From positions 1 to 64,000 of the forward strand of contig MWBL01000002.1 in assembly GCA_002069015.1 (NCBI GenBank): a stretch of 64,000 nucleotides of DNA, read 5' to 3'. The stretch is from Firmicutes bacterium ADurb.Bin300 (lineage in GTDB: Bacteria > Bacillota > Clostridia > Oscillospirales > Acutalibacteraceae). Shown here piece by piece: positions 17,720 through 26,102 of this stretch (positions within the stretch are counted from its first letter, which is position 1; each line of letters begins with the position of its first letter). The notes beneath the pieces are model-generated. The model made no database searches and had not been told where the DNA came from. It worked only from the letters and a program-made list of their open reading frames with translations. Made by a program: the position numbers and the translations under genes.

Positions 17720-19285
17720 TTATTCAGCCGGTGTCTCGTCAGGTTGTGTAGTTGTGGTTGTAGTAGTTAAAGTCGTGGTTGTGGTTGTAGTAGTGGTTGT
17801 AGTTGTAGCTGTGGTTGTAGCTGTAGTTGCAGTTGTGTTCGCTTCTTTTGTTGAGCTATATACCGGCGGTTTATTTGTTATTGCGCCGCTGTTATTATTA
17901 GATGATTTTTTAGATGACGAGCTACTGTTAGTAATCGATGATGATTCCGGTGACGAGCTGCTGTCAGTTAAGTTGGCAGTTGCACTCGGGTCCAAGGTTT
18001 CACTCGGATTAATTGCCGTTATAGGAGAGTAGTTATCAAAGGTTATGTCGGCGGGTAAGGTTTCCGAAGGATGAGTGGTGATTGCCGTCGTCTCTTCGGG
18101 GAACAAACCGTCCAATACGCCCGTGATTTTTAAACCGACAAATATACTTGCCAAAAGGGCAAGCGCAATAATAACGAGGGCTGCAATCATACCTTTTTTA
18201 CTGATGTTTCCCACCGGGCGTCCGTTGTTTTCTTCGGGCTTGCCGTCGTTTTCCTCTTCGTCGCTTTCTTCTGCGTTATCGGAGGAGTTTTTATCCGAAT
18301 AAAGGGCTTCCTTGATTGCGGCAAGGTCCGAAGCGATTTTTTTGATGAGCAAAAGAAGACCGAAAGCTGCCTCCTCGAGTAAATCAGGTCTGGTTTCTCC
18401 CGGATTTGCATAAAGCTTTCTAACTATTGCCTTATGCTCATCGGCAACGCATATAAAGGAAAAGGCTTGATTATTTTCATTCTCATCGAAATTCTCGTAA
18501 ATATCGGAAATAAAAACACCAAGGTTTGTTCCCGCAAGTTCTCTTGCGATTTTTGCTGTTTGGGCGGCGTATTCACCGGGCTTTTGAACGCTTTTGTCTT
18601 CAATATGAGGGACTAATTTGAAATATTCATTCCATCCGTCACAGTTTTCAAGAATTGCCTTCAGGTATTCGGTCGCGCCGGTTAAGGGTAACGCGACCCT
18701 TTGAGAATTTTCTCTGAGCTGTCTGATGAGAAGAAAAGCCTCGTTTATGTGCTCATCGGGGATATGTATCTTTTCGGATTCCGCAGGGGTTAAATTAATT
18801 TGAGCTGTGTCTTTATTCGCGAACGGCAGATCCGAGCTGTCGAGCATATAGCCGAGCCTGTCCTTATCAAGAGGAAGAAGAACAATATATTGCCCCTGTG
18901 ATTCCATATAAAAGCCGCAATACATACCATCAATCGAAAACAGCACGGAGGAATCTGCAGGAACAAGGCAGTGACTGTTTATAGCGTCCTGAGAAAGAAG
19001 AGTGTCGCCCAACGCTAATTTTATCGCTAAGTTGTTCTCCGCTTGCAAGCCGAGAACTTCGATTACAGCGCTCTTCAAATCGTTATAAATCACGGGTGCC
19101 GCCGTTAAAACATGAACATCTGTCGAATTTAAGGATTCCTCCAAAGCGGTGAACAGCTCTGTTAAATCGCAGTAATCCTCGAAGTCAGACGTTTCCCCGG
19201 GGGTGATTGCGCCTTGTATTATGTTCTTGGCGGTAGAATAAGATATGTCTTTGTTAAAAACATAAGAGTAAAATCGGATAGTCAC
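17720..19285 (-). CDS. Degenerate CinA-like protein, membrane-anchored, Thr-rich tail
   Basis: A 521-residue protein that I read as a decayed CinA paralogue. Residues about 30-160 resemble the molybdopterin-binding-like (MoCF) half. About 170-310 align in length and helix pattern with the nicotinamide-nucleotide amidase half encoded two genes upstream, but AESCTGG is replaced by ALPLTGA and the GITGxAGP segment is lost. An acidic linker (about 325-360) leads to one hydrophobic helix (about 366-390). A roughly 130-residue Ser/Thr tail then ends in long threonine runs. Predicted topology is cytoplasmic N-half, outside tail. A sortase gene lies 12 bases upstream, but I see no LPxTG- or NPxTN-type signal. 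The homology call is by eye; function unknown. Confidence 0.5.
   Translation of the reverse strand: MTIRFYSYVFNKDISYSTAKNIIQGAITPGETSDFEDYCDLTELFTALEESLNSTDVHVLTAAPVIYNDLKSAVIEVLGLQAENNLAIKLALGDTLLSQDAINSHCLVPADSSVLFSIDGMYCGFYMESQGQYIVLLPLDKDRLGYMLDSSDLPFANKDTAQINLTPAESEKIHIPDEHINEAFLLIRQLRENSQRVALPLTGATEYLKAILENCDGWNEYFKLVPHIEDKSVQKPGEYAAQTAKIARELAGTNLGVFISDIYENFDENENNQAFSFICVADEHKAIVRKLYANPGETRPDLLEEAAFGLLLLIKKIASDLAAIKEALYSDKNSSDNAEESDEEENDGKPEENNGRPVGNISKKGMIAALVIIALALLASIFVGLKITGVLDGLFPEETTAITTHPSETLPADITFDNYSPITAINPSETLDPSATANLTDSSSSPESSSITNSSSSSKKSSNNNSGAITNKPPVYSSTKEANTTATTATTTATTTTTTTTTTTTLTTTTTTTQPDETPAE
17741..17841. repeat. Low-complexity threonine-codon repeat
   Basis: Imperfect triplet repetition, read on the minus strand as ACA/ACT/ACC with alanine codons interspersed. 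It encodes the threonine runs at the C-terminus of the CinA-like protein. Such tracts can change length by slippage. Confidence 0.8.
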
Positions 19286-19297
19286 AGTATATTCCTC

Positions 19298-20515
19298 CTA
19301 TTGTTCAGGGTACCATTTTTCATCGTTGGCGTAGGGGCTTGTTTTACCTCTTTTATCGTAAAGCGCTTGGGGATATTTTATGGGAGAAGACTTATTTGTG
19401 ACAAGAGAAAGGTCAACTTGTGCGCTTTCGCCTTCTCTTAACATTCTTGCAATAACTACAAGCCTTGCATCGTCAAATTCATAAGTACAGGTCATAAGAG
19501 TAAGAATCTTGTCGAAGGGGAGTAAATCCACTCCCGTTTTATAAAGGGTGCGCTTGTCAATTTCGGCGATATATTTTTCAAAGCTTTCCAGGCTTATATT
19601 GTTAAACAGGCAGTTGAGTATATAACCGTTATCGTCTTCGGGCTTTGCGTTGATAATAAAGGCGCCGTATACCTTCCATTTATAATCGCCGTACGCTGTA
19701 TTAAACTCAATAACGGGAGACTTTTTATAGCCCTCCTGAGTTCTGTAATATTTAAGGTCGTGAAAGCGCGAGCCGTCCTTCATATGATGACCTATCAAAA
19801 CAGTATTTTGGTCAAGATTTACCATATTGTTTTTTGCCGAAGCGAAAACAGCACCGTATTTTGATTCTTTTCCGTAGAAATCATGGTCAAAATAAAAGTC
19901 ATCGTCACTGTGTTGTAACACGGCTGTGTTTATTTTTGTGCCGGGGATTTTTAAGTACCCCACAAAATCTTTATTGGCAGCATAAAGAAGCGCGTATTTG
20001 TAGTTAAAGCCGGGGGGAAAATCTACTCCCTCAAGCTGAGGATATTTTGAAATCATTGCTCTGAGAAACTCCCGGGTCGATGGGTCGATACTCGGCAGGT
20101 CAGAGTCAGAGAGGGTTAAGTCTTTGATTTGTGTGTCATTATTTTTTGTTTCATAATAATTAACTATTCGCTCTACTATTATGAAGCCCGAAACAACAAA
20201 CGCTACAGAACATATTATCAACAGCAAGGTTTTGAAAAATCTTGACGCCTTGTTTCCGCTTTTTATTGTGTGATTCCCGATTCTGCCGCCGACAGTCGCT
20301 CTTTCGTTTTTTATTACTCTTTCCTCATATGAGCGAAAACGGGATAAATATTCCTCTTTTATTTCTTCTGCCGATTTGTTTTCCTCATTAGAAAGCTCAT
20401 CAAGGGCATCGGAAGACTCTTTAGAAGGGGGAGCTTGACTATCTTCTGGACTTTCGGCTATGCCCTCACCGATGAGCAAAGCGTCCTTGTTTCCTTTAAT
20501 TTCCTCGTTGTTCAT
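19298..20515 (-). CDS. srtB: Class B sortase
   Basis: A 405-residue sortase. A long acidic cytoplasmic N-terminus (about 1-85) precedes one membrane helix (about 87-112) and an extracellular catalytic domain. The catalytic histidine is in LIGHHMKDG (about 241), the cysteine in LMTCTYEF (about 345), and the arginine follows in DARLVV. Spacing and the TCTYEF motif fit class B, which anchors proteins to peptidoglycan or polymerises pili. The stop is 12 bases before the CinA-like gene, and the start overlaps the pncC stop by 20 bases. No obvious sortase substrate lies in the window. The extended cytoplasmic domain is longer than in typical SrtB of about 240 residues. Confidence 0.85.
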   Translation of the reverse strand: MNNEEIKGNKDALLIGEGIAESPEDSQAPPSKESSDALDELSNEENKSAEEIKEEYLSRFRSYEERVIKNERATVGGRIGNHTIKSGNKASRFFKTLLLIICSVAFVVSGFIIVERIVNYYETKNNDTQIKDLTLSDSDLPSIDPSTREFLRAMISKYPQLEGVDFPPGFNYKYALLYAANKDFVGYLKIPGTKINTAVLQHSDDDFYFDHDFYGKESKYGAVFASAKNNMVNLDQNTVLIGHHMKDGSRFHDLKYYRTQEGYKKSPVIEFNTAYGDYKWKVYGAFIINAKPEDDNGYILNCLFNNISLESFEKYIAEIDKRTLYKTGVDLLPFDKILTLMTCTYEFDDARLVVIARMLREGESAQVDLSLVTNKSSPIKYPQALYDKRGKTSPYANDEKWYPEQ

Positions 20516-21020
20516 TTTGGTTTCCTTTCAGTGCTTGAAGTGTTTCTTCAAGTAAAAGAATGGCTTGATGTGCGGCCTCGTATCTGTTTGAATTTCTAAC
20601 ATCGTTGTTAAAGCTGTTTTTAAGCTCTATGACTCTTGTGTCATTGCCTGCTGTAACCGACACATATATAAGCCCCACAGGCTTTTCGGTATTGTCGGAT
20701 GCAGGTCCCGCTAATCCCGTAATTCCTACCCCGATATCCGATTCAAAAAGACTGCACACCCCGCGGGACATCTGTGAAGCCGTCTGCTTGCTGACAGCGC
20801 CAAAACTCTCGAGGGTATCGGTTGAAACTCCCAGCAGCTTATTTTTAGCCTCGTTGCAGTAAACGCAAACGCCTCCTTTATAAACATGGGATACGCCGGG
20901 GAGATCGGTGATTATTTTGCTCAAAAGCCCTCCGGTACAGGATTCGGCGACAGCAAGCGTCATATTCAGTTGGGAAAGAAGTCCTATTATATTTTTTGCT
21001 TTTTCAATAAAATCAGTCAT
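20496..21020 (-). CDS. pncC: Nicotinamide-nucleotide amidohydrolase (CinA C-domain)
   Basis: A 174-residue stand-alone CinA C-terminal domain. AESCTGGLLS holds the catalytic serine, YCNEAKN the family lysine region, and VGITGLAGP the second signature. It deamidates nicotinamide mononucleotide to nicotinate mononucleotide in pyridine-nucleotide salvage. It lacks the N-terminal MoCF half of full CinA; a degenerate full-length relative lies two genes downstream. ATG at 21020 overlaps the thiI stop by four bases, so translation is coupled. Confidence 0.92.
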   Translation of the reverse strand: MTDFIEKAKNIIGLLSQLNMTLAVAESCTGGLLSKIITDLPGVSHVYKGGVCVYCNEAKNKLLGVSTDTLESFGAVSKQTASQMSRGVCSLFESDIGVGITGLAGPASDNTEKPVGLIYVSVTAGNDTRVIELKNSFNNDVRNSNRYEAAHQAILLLEETLQALKGNQNEQRGN

Positions 21021-22213
21021 GGCTTTTCTCCGATACGCATCTTAGGACCAATGTGCAGCAACCTTGTGCTTTTTAAGGCGGTCTCACAAAGGGAAGCGGC
21101 ATCAAGAGCAGATTCGCTTTTTTCAATATCCGGGAGTTTAGGGCGCGTTCGCGGGTGTTTTGGAGTGAATACCGTACAACAGTCCTCAAACGGAAGCACT
21201 GAAATATCAAAGGTTTCTATTTTTCTTGAAATCGTTATTATTTCTCCTTTATCCATACCTATAAGAGGACGGAAAACCGTCATCTCGGAAACAGCGTCAA
21301 TGCCTGATATGGCTTGTATGGTTTGGCTTGCAACCTGACCTAAGCTCTCACCCGTTATAAGCGCTAAGCAGCCGGTGTCTCTTGCTATTTGCTGCGATAT
21401 TCTCATCATAAATCGCCGCATTATAAGCGTGTAATAATCCTCTGGACAATTTTTTTGAATTTGCTCTTGAATTTCGGTAAATGGGACTACATACAGCTTT
21501 ATATTACCACAAAACTCGGAAATTTTCATTAACAAGGAATGAACCTTTTGCTCTGCTCTTAAGGAGGTGTACGGAGGGGATGAAAAGTGTACGCAAACGA
21601 GCTCTACCCCGCGCTTAGCCATCATATATCCCGCTACTGGACTGTCAATTCCTCCGGAAATCAGTAAAGCTGCCTTACCCGCGGTGCCTGTCGGAAGTCC
21701 GCCCGCTCCCTTTAATTGATCGCCCCTTGACAGGGCATAGTTGTCACGAATTTCAACCGTTACCGTGAGCTCGGGGTTGTGAACGTCGACGCTCAAATGC
21801 CCAAAAACAGACGATATCTTCTCACCTAAGGCAGCGGCTATTTCAGGTGAGGTAAGGGGGAATTTCTTATCAGACCTTTTCGCTTCAACCTTGAAGGAGG
21901 AACACGCATTTAATCTCTCTGCAAGGTATTTTGGGGTTTCGGTTAAAATTGTTTCCATATCCTTTGAAAGCGCGGCGGCGCGTGAATATGCCGCAATACC
22001 GAAAACCTTCGAAATGACTTTTTCCGCTTCGTCTAAATCGACCCTCTCATCCCGGGGCTCAATAATAATGGTGGATTGAGCCTTACAATAAGTGAACTCA
22101 CCCAATTTATCAAGACGGCGGCGGATATTTTTAACGAGAATATCTTCAAAAGAGCTTCGGTTGTTGCCCTTTAATGCCAATTCTCCGTTTTTAATAAGAA
22201 TAACTTCCTTCAT
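21017..22213 (-). CDS. thiI: tRNA 4-thiouridine synthase
   Basis: A 398-residue ThiI with a ferredoxin-like and THUMP domain (about 1-165) and a PP-loop adenylation domain beginning LISGGIDSPVAGYMMAKRG (about 185). The C-terminal rhodanese domain of the E. coli enzyme is absent, as usual in Firmicutes. It activates U8 of tRNA and inserts sulfur, and may supply thiamine synthesis. The gene lies 10 bases after the cysteine desulfurase, its expected sulfur donor, and overlaps pncC by four bases. Confidence 0.95.
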   Translation of the reverse strand: MKEVILIKNGELALKGNNRSSFEDILVKNIRRRLDKLGEFTYCKAQSTIIIEPRDERVDLDEAEKVISKVFGIAAYSRAAALSKDMETILTETPKYLAERLNACSSFKVEAKRSDKKFPLTSPEIAAALGEKISSVFGHLSVDVHNPELTVTVEIRDNYALSRGDQLKGAGGLPTGTAGKAALLISGGIDSPVAGYMMAKRGVELVCVHFSSPPYTSLRAEQKVHSLLMKISEFCGNIKLYVVPFTEIQEQIQKNCPEDYYTLIMRRFMMRISQQIARDTGCLALITGESLGQVASQTIQAISGIDAVSEMTVFRPLIGMDKGEIITISRKIETFDISVLPFEDCCTVFTPKHPRTRPKLPDIEKSESALDAASLCETALKSTRLLHIGPKMRIGEKP

Positions 22214-22223
22214 CTTTCTTAGG

Positions 22224-23351
22224 TCAAATCCTTTTAGCTAAATTTAAGAGTTCATTTGCGAGCGCGTCAACCTCGCACTCCTTGTTAAATCGTGAAAAGC
22301 TTATGCGTATTGCGCTGTCAATAACCGAAGGCTTAAGACCCATCGCGACAAGAGTTGAGCTTCTTTTGCCCTTTTTGCAGGCGGAGCCTGCAGAAACACA
22401 GATACCCTTATCGGAGAGGTAGCCCACAAGAGGCTGGGACTTCATTGTTAGAACCGAGAGGTTTATTATATAGGCAATGGAATTCTCGGGGGAGTTGATA
22501 ACTATTTTATCGCAGTCTTTAAGCTGTGATATCAGTCTTTTCTTAAGAGACGCAATGTAGGACAATTCCTGTTCTATATCGGGCAAGGCTTTTGCGGCGG
22601 CAGAAAAGCCGAGAATTGCAGGCGTTGACTCGGTACCGGGGAACATGCCGTTTTCCTGACCTCCGCCGAAGATTTGGGGCTTTAGCTTCTTTTTATCGTT
22701 AACGTAAAGCGCGCCCGCTCCTTTTGGTCCGTGGATTTTGTGGGAGCTTATGCTCATTAAGTCTGCTTTAAGAAAATCGGGAGAGCTCCTTATCTTTCCG
22801 AAGGCTTGAACACAATCGCTGTGAATAACGGCGGGAGCCTTTGCTCTCTTGACAGCACCTCGTATTTCGGATACGGGAAGAATCAATCCCGTTTCATTGT
22901 TGACTGCCATCATGCTTACTAAAATCGTGTCCTGATTAATTACACTATAAAGCTCGTCCTTGTCAATATTTCCGTTTTTATCGGGGTAAAGATAAACAAT
23001 GTTTACCCCAAAGCTTTCCTTTAGCTTTTTAAGCGGTTCAAGCACCGAGGGATGCTCAAGAGCCGTGGTTACAATTGTGTTGCCCTCTTTTTTAAGTCTG
23101 TTCCAAACGCCGAAAATGGCGGCATTGTTTGCGTAAGTACCCGACGGGGCAAAATAAAGACAATCAAAGCGGCACCCGAGAGCCTCGGAAATATCCCTTC
23201 TTGCCTTTTCCAGGTCATCGTGTGCCCTTATACCGAGAAAATGTAAGGACGAAGGATTGCCGTAGCTCTCCGACACAGCTTTTTTTACTGCCGCAACGGC
23301 TTCATCACAGGGTTTTGTAGTTGCGCTGTTATCAAAATAAATTGCCAACAT
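22224..23351 (-). CDS. Cysteine desulfurase (NifS/IscS family)
   Basis: A 375-residue PLP enzyme. YFDNSATTKP opens the fold, SSHKIHGPKG holds the PLP-binding lysine, and SAGSACKKG carries the catalytic cysteine on the mobile loop. It releases sulfur from cysteine as a persulfide. Its position directly before thiI resembles the B. subtilis nifZ-thiI pair, suggesting a dedicated role in tRNA thiolation. ATG at 23351 follows CGGAGG. A promoter TTGAAA-16-TATAAT lies at 23415-23388. First gene of a five-gene operon running to the CinA-like gene. Confidence 0.93.
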   Translation of the reverse strand: MLAIYFDNSATTKPCDEAVAAVKKAVSESYGNPSSLHFLGIRAHDDLEKARRDISEALGCRFDCLYFAPSGTYANNAAIFGVWNRLKKEGNTIVTTALEHPSVLEPLKKLKESFGVNIVYLYPDKNGNIDKDELYSVINQDTILVSMMAVNNETGLILPVSEIRGAVKRAKAPAVIHSDCVQAFGKIRSSPDFLKADLMSISSHKIHGPKGAGALYVNDKKKLKPQIFGGGQENGMFPGTESTPAILGFSAAAKALPDIEQELSYIASLKKRLISQLKDCDKIVINSPENSIAYIINLSVLTMKSQPLVGYLSDKGICVSAGSACKKGKRSSTLVAMGLKPSVIDSAIRISFSRFNKECEVDALANELLNLAKRI

Positions 23352-23387
23352 TAGCCTCCGAGTTTAATACTGTGCCCTAACTAAAAT

Positions 23388-23415
23388 ATTATACACTATT
23401 TTTTTTATTTTTCAA
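23388..23415 (-). promoter_or_regulatory. Promoter of the desulfurase-thiI-pncC-sortase operon
   Basis: Minus strand TTGAAA (23415-23410), 16-base spacer, TATAAT (23393-23388). Confidence 0.6.
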
Positions 23416-23458
23416 TCAATACGATATACAATACATATTTTTTTTAGTTTTGGAGAAT

Positions 23459-23493
23459 TTATTACAAAAGAAAAAAAACGGGAGTTGTAATAA
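23459..23493 (+). promoter_or_regulatory. Inverted repeat around the ypeB ribosome site
   Basis: TTATTACAA (23459-23467) and TTGTAATAA (23485-23493) are perfect 9-base arms ending one base before the ypeB ATG. The GGGAG ribosome site lies in the loop. It could be an RNA hairpin affecting initiation or an operator. Confidence 0.4.
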
Positions 23494-24861
23494 ATGAAGA
23501 GAACAAGTATGAAAAGACGTACTAAAATTCGTCTTATAGGCTTTTTAACAAGTTTAATAGTCACGCTTGCTATTTGGGGCGGTGTAAATGCCGCTTTGGT
23601 AAACAGATATGAAAGAGATTTAAACGTTACAAAGGAAAGGGCATTATCAACCCTTTCATCATATATGGAAAGCATAAACTCAAATTTGCAAAAAGGAATA
23701 TATGCCAATACCTCACCGATGCTTGCTAATATTTCTGCCCAAATTTGGCTTGACAGCGCTTCGGCAAAAAATGCTTTATCAGAGCTTCCGGCTAAGCACC
23801 AGGAGCTGATAAACACATATAGATTTCTTTCACAAGTTGGCGACTACACGATGTCACTCAATGAAAAGGTCGCCAAGGGTCAAAAAATTACGGCAAAGGA
23901 GACACAGAGCCTTTTTTCCATGAAGGATGTCGCCTCAACGCTTTCACAGCAGATTAACTATTTGTTGGCCGAGGAGCAGTCAGGCAACCTGAGCTTTGAA
24001 GAAGCTAAAAAGAGCGGCACTGAAACAAAGGTTAAGGATGCCACATCGGATGCGAAAATTCAGTTTAACGGGGCATTGGAGGATGCGGAAGAGTCCCTGA
24101 AGGATTTTCCCACTTTGCTTTATGACGGTCCGTTTTCCGACAGTGTTTTAAAAAAGGAACCGGAAATGACGAAGGGAAAAGATGCAATAAGTATAGAGAA
24201 GGCAAAGCAGGTTGCCGCAGAATTCCTTAACATTGATATTGAAAGCCTTTCCGAAGGAGAGGAAGAAGGGGGAAATTTGCCTTTATATATCTTTAACGGT
24301 CCCGACTTTACTATAGCAATAACTAAGCAAGGCGGGTATATGTGTTATATTCTCGGATCCACATACGCGGGCGAAGCCGTAAAGAAGCCCGCACAGGCTG
24401 TAGACATTGCTATTGATTATCTTAAAAAGCATGGATTTGACAGCATGAAGGAAAGCTACTTCACAACAAGTGACGGAATTTGTACGATTAATCTTTCTTA
24501 TATGCAAAACGGGGTGACATGCTATACCGACTTAATAAAAGTCAGCGTTGCGCTTGATACGGGAAAAGTCATCTCGGTAGATGCCCGGGGATATTTAATG
24601 AATCACAAGACACACAAGACAATTGAAGAGCCGAAATATTCCGTTACCCAGGCACAGCGGTTTTTAAGCGATTATTTAACAATAAAGAGTATTAATAAGG
24701 CGGTAATCCCAACAGATTCCGGAGGGGAAAAGTTCACTTATGAATATTACTGCGTCGGGGAAAATAAGCAGGAGCTCCTTGTTTATATAGATCCCCAAAC
24801 AGGTTTTGAGGAAAATATTTTAATATTGCTTTATTCGGATAACGGTGTTTTGACAAAATGA
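23494..24861 (+). CDS. ypeB: Spore germination protein YpeB
   Basis: A 455-residue protein with one N-terminal membrane helix (about 12-33), a helical region (about 35-230), and C-terminal repeated PepSY-like domains (about 240-455) with VDIAIDYLKKHGF and VTQAQRFLSDYL. This is the YpeB layout. YpeB is needed for function or localisation of the cortex-lytic enzyme SleB in spores, which argues that the host sporulates. A sleB gene, often adjacent, is not here; the neighbour is a small lipoprotein gene. Start ATG 23494 with GGGAG upstream. Confidence 0.85.
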   Translation: MKRTSMKRRTKIRLIGFLTSLIVTLAIWGGVNAALVNRYERDLNVTKERALSTLSSYMESINSNLQKGIYANTSPMLANISAQIWLDSASAKNALSELPAKHQELINTYRFLSQVGDYTMSLNEKVAKGQKITAKETQSLFSMKDVASTLSQQINYLLAEEQSGNLSFEEAKKSGTETKVKDATSDAKIQFNGALEDAEESLKDFPTLLYDGPFSDSVLKKEPEMTKGKDAISIEKAKQVAAEFLNIDIESLSEGEEEGGNLPLYIFNGPDFTIAITKQGGYMCYILGSTYAGEAVKKPAQAVDIAIDYLKKHGFDSMKESYFTTSDGICTINLSYMQNGVTCYTDLIKVSVALDTGKVISVDARGYLMNHKTHKTIEEPKYSVTQAQRFLSDYLTIKSINKAVIPTDSGGEKFTYEYYCVGENKQELLVYIDPQTGFEENILILLYSDNGVLTK

Positions 24862-24962
24862 ATAAACGCGACTACTCGGGGTAGAATTAAAGCGGGAAAT
24901 GTTTTAAACCGATTAACCGAAAAAGGTTTTTACTATTCCATAAGAATTAAGAGGTGAAAAAA

Positions 24963-25217
24963 ATGACAGCAATAAAAATCGGAATTGCAGCTGCGGTATT
25001 ATGCGTATTAGCACTGCTTGGCGCTTGCAGAGGAAATAATCTAGGAAACACCACCACTACGAGAACACCTATCAACGCGAATACGAGTACCACTTTATCC
25101 GACACCCAAAGCGGTATAATAAGCGACACATCGGACACAGGTAACGGATTAGCGGGCGATATTGTTTCCGACATAAGCGGAGCTATTAGCAACGCTGTCA
25201 GCACGACGGCAAGATAA
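24963..25217 (+). CDS. Small Thr/Ser-rich lipoprotein
   Basis: An 84-residue predicted lipoprotein. A hydrophobic signal (about 4-16) ends in the lipobox LLGAC, followed by a threonine- and serine-rich, low-complexity tail with repeated SD(I/T) and NA(V/N) elements. No catalytic domain is possible. The frame opens at GTG 24954, but GAGGTG lies six bases before ATG 24963, which I prefer. It starts about 100 bases after ypeB, so it may share the transcript and be a spore-envelope protein. I do not recognise a named family. Confidence 0.55.
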   Translation: MTAIKIGIAAAVLCVLALLGACRGNNLGNTTTTRTPINANTSTTLSDTQSGIISDTSDTGNGLAGDIVSDISGAISNAVSTTAR

Positions 25218-25233
25218 TAGGGAAAAAATCTTA

Positions 25234-25284
25234 AAAAGAGAGTTCAGAATTCGGGGGAAAGCAAATTTTGACCGACTCTCTTTT
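25234..25284 (+). terminator. Terminator after small lipoprotein
   Basis: AAAAGAGAGT (25234-25243) pairs with ACTCTCTTTT (25275-25284) over a 31-base loop. A second, weaker hairpin (CAC-CAAAGG/CCTTTAGTG, about 25309-25332) ends in GGTTTTTC. Confidence 0.5.
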
Positions 25285-25379
25285 AGCGGGACAAAAGAAA
25301 AAAGACTGCACCAAAGGATAAACCTTTAGTGTGGTTTTTCTATGCACACTTATTTTATATAGCGGAGAAGCCGATATTT

Positions 25380-26102
25380 TTATATCACCGTACCACTAGC
25401 GGAGTCTTTATCAAGATACAATTCCCAATCCGGGTGCGTTTTCAGTATTGTTGCAGGGATGACCGGTGTAACCTCGCTTTCAAGCGTTTTCTTAACGGCG
25501 TTTGCTTTAACGGCGTAAGGCACGACTGAGATAATCTTTTTTGACTGCATTATTCTGAATACGCTCATTGAGATTGCCTGTTTCGGGACGTCATCCAAGG
25601 TTTCAAACCAGCCTTCTCCCACCTGCTGTTTTTTGCATTTGTCGTCAAGATTGACTACGATATAGCTTTCCCTTGTCTCGAAGTCTGCGGGAGGGTCGTT
25701 AAAGGCTATATGAGCGTTTTCGCCTATTCCTATTAAGCCCAAGTCAACGGGGCGCTCTGACAGTTTTTCGGTTAGCGCGGGGATACAATCCGCAGTGCCT
25801 TCCACAAAATACGCGTTTTTAAGCGGTATCTTCCCGACAAAACGCTCTTTAAGATATTTTCTGAAGCTTGCTTTATGAGCTTCCGGAAGACCTATGTACT
25901 CATCAAGATGAAACATTTCGATTTTTGACCAATCGACATTCTCCTGCGCAAGCCTCTCAAACATCGGCAGCTGTGAAGCTCCCGTTGAGACCACTATTCG
26001 AGCATAACCGTTTTTACTAATCGTTTCTCGAAGATATGCCGCCGCACTTTTCGCCGCAGCTATTCCCATTTCCTTTGCGTTTTCACTTACAATGACTTTC
26101 AT
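25380..26102 (-). CDS. nagB: Glucosamine-6-phosphate deaminase
   Basis: A 240-residue NagB. STGASQLPMF is the phosphate-binding turn, EMFHLDEYIGL the active-site segment, and GIGENAHIAFNDPPADF the catalytic loop with the histidine. It converts glucosamine-6-phosphate to fructose-6-phosphate and ammonia, the entry of amino sugars into glycolysis. The frame opens at 26129, but the ATG at 26102 follows GGAGGAG and overlaps the upstream stop (TAATG), so it is the likely start. Coupled to the glycosidase-like gene, which suggests amino-sugar-containing glycans as substrate. Confidence 0.95.
   Translation of the reverse strand: MKVIVSENAKEMGIAAAKSAAAYLRETISKNGYARIVVSTGASQLPMFERLAQENVDWSKIEMFHLDEYIGLPEAHKASFRKYLKERFVGKIPLKNAYFVEGTADCIPALTEKLSERPVDLGLIGIGENAHIAFNDPPADFETRESYIVVNLDDKCKKQQVGEGWFETLDDVPKQAISMSVFRIMQSKKIISVVPYAVKANAVKKTLESEVTPVIPATILKTHPDWELYLDKDSASGTVI

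Noticed and set aside
17646..18032. Plus-strand valine-rich frame
   Set aside because: It is the complement of the threonine repeat in the CinA-like gene (GTT/GTG against ACA/ACC) and has no independent support.
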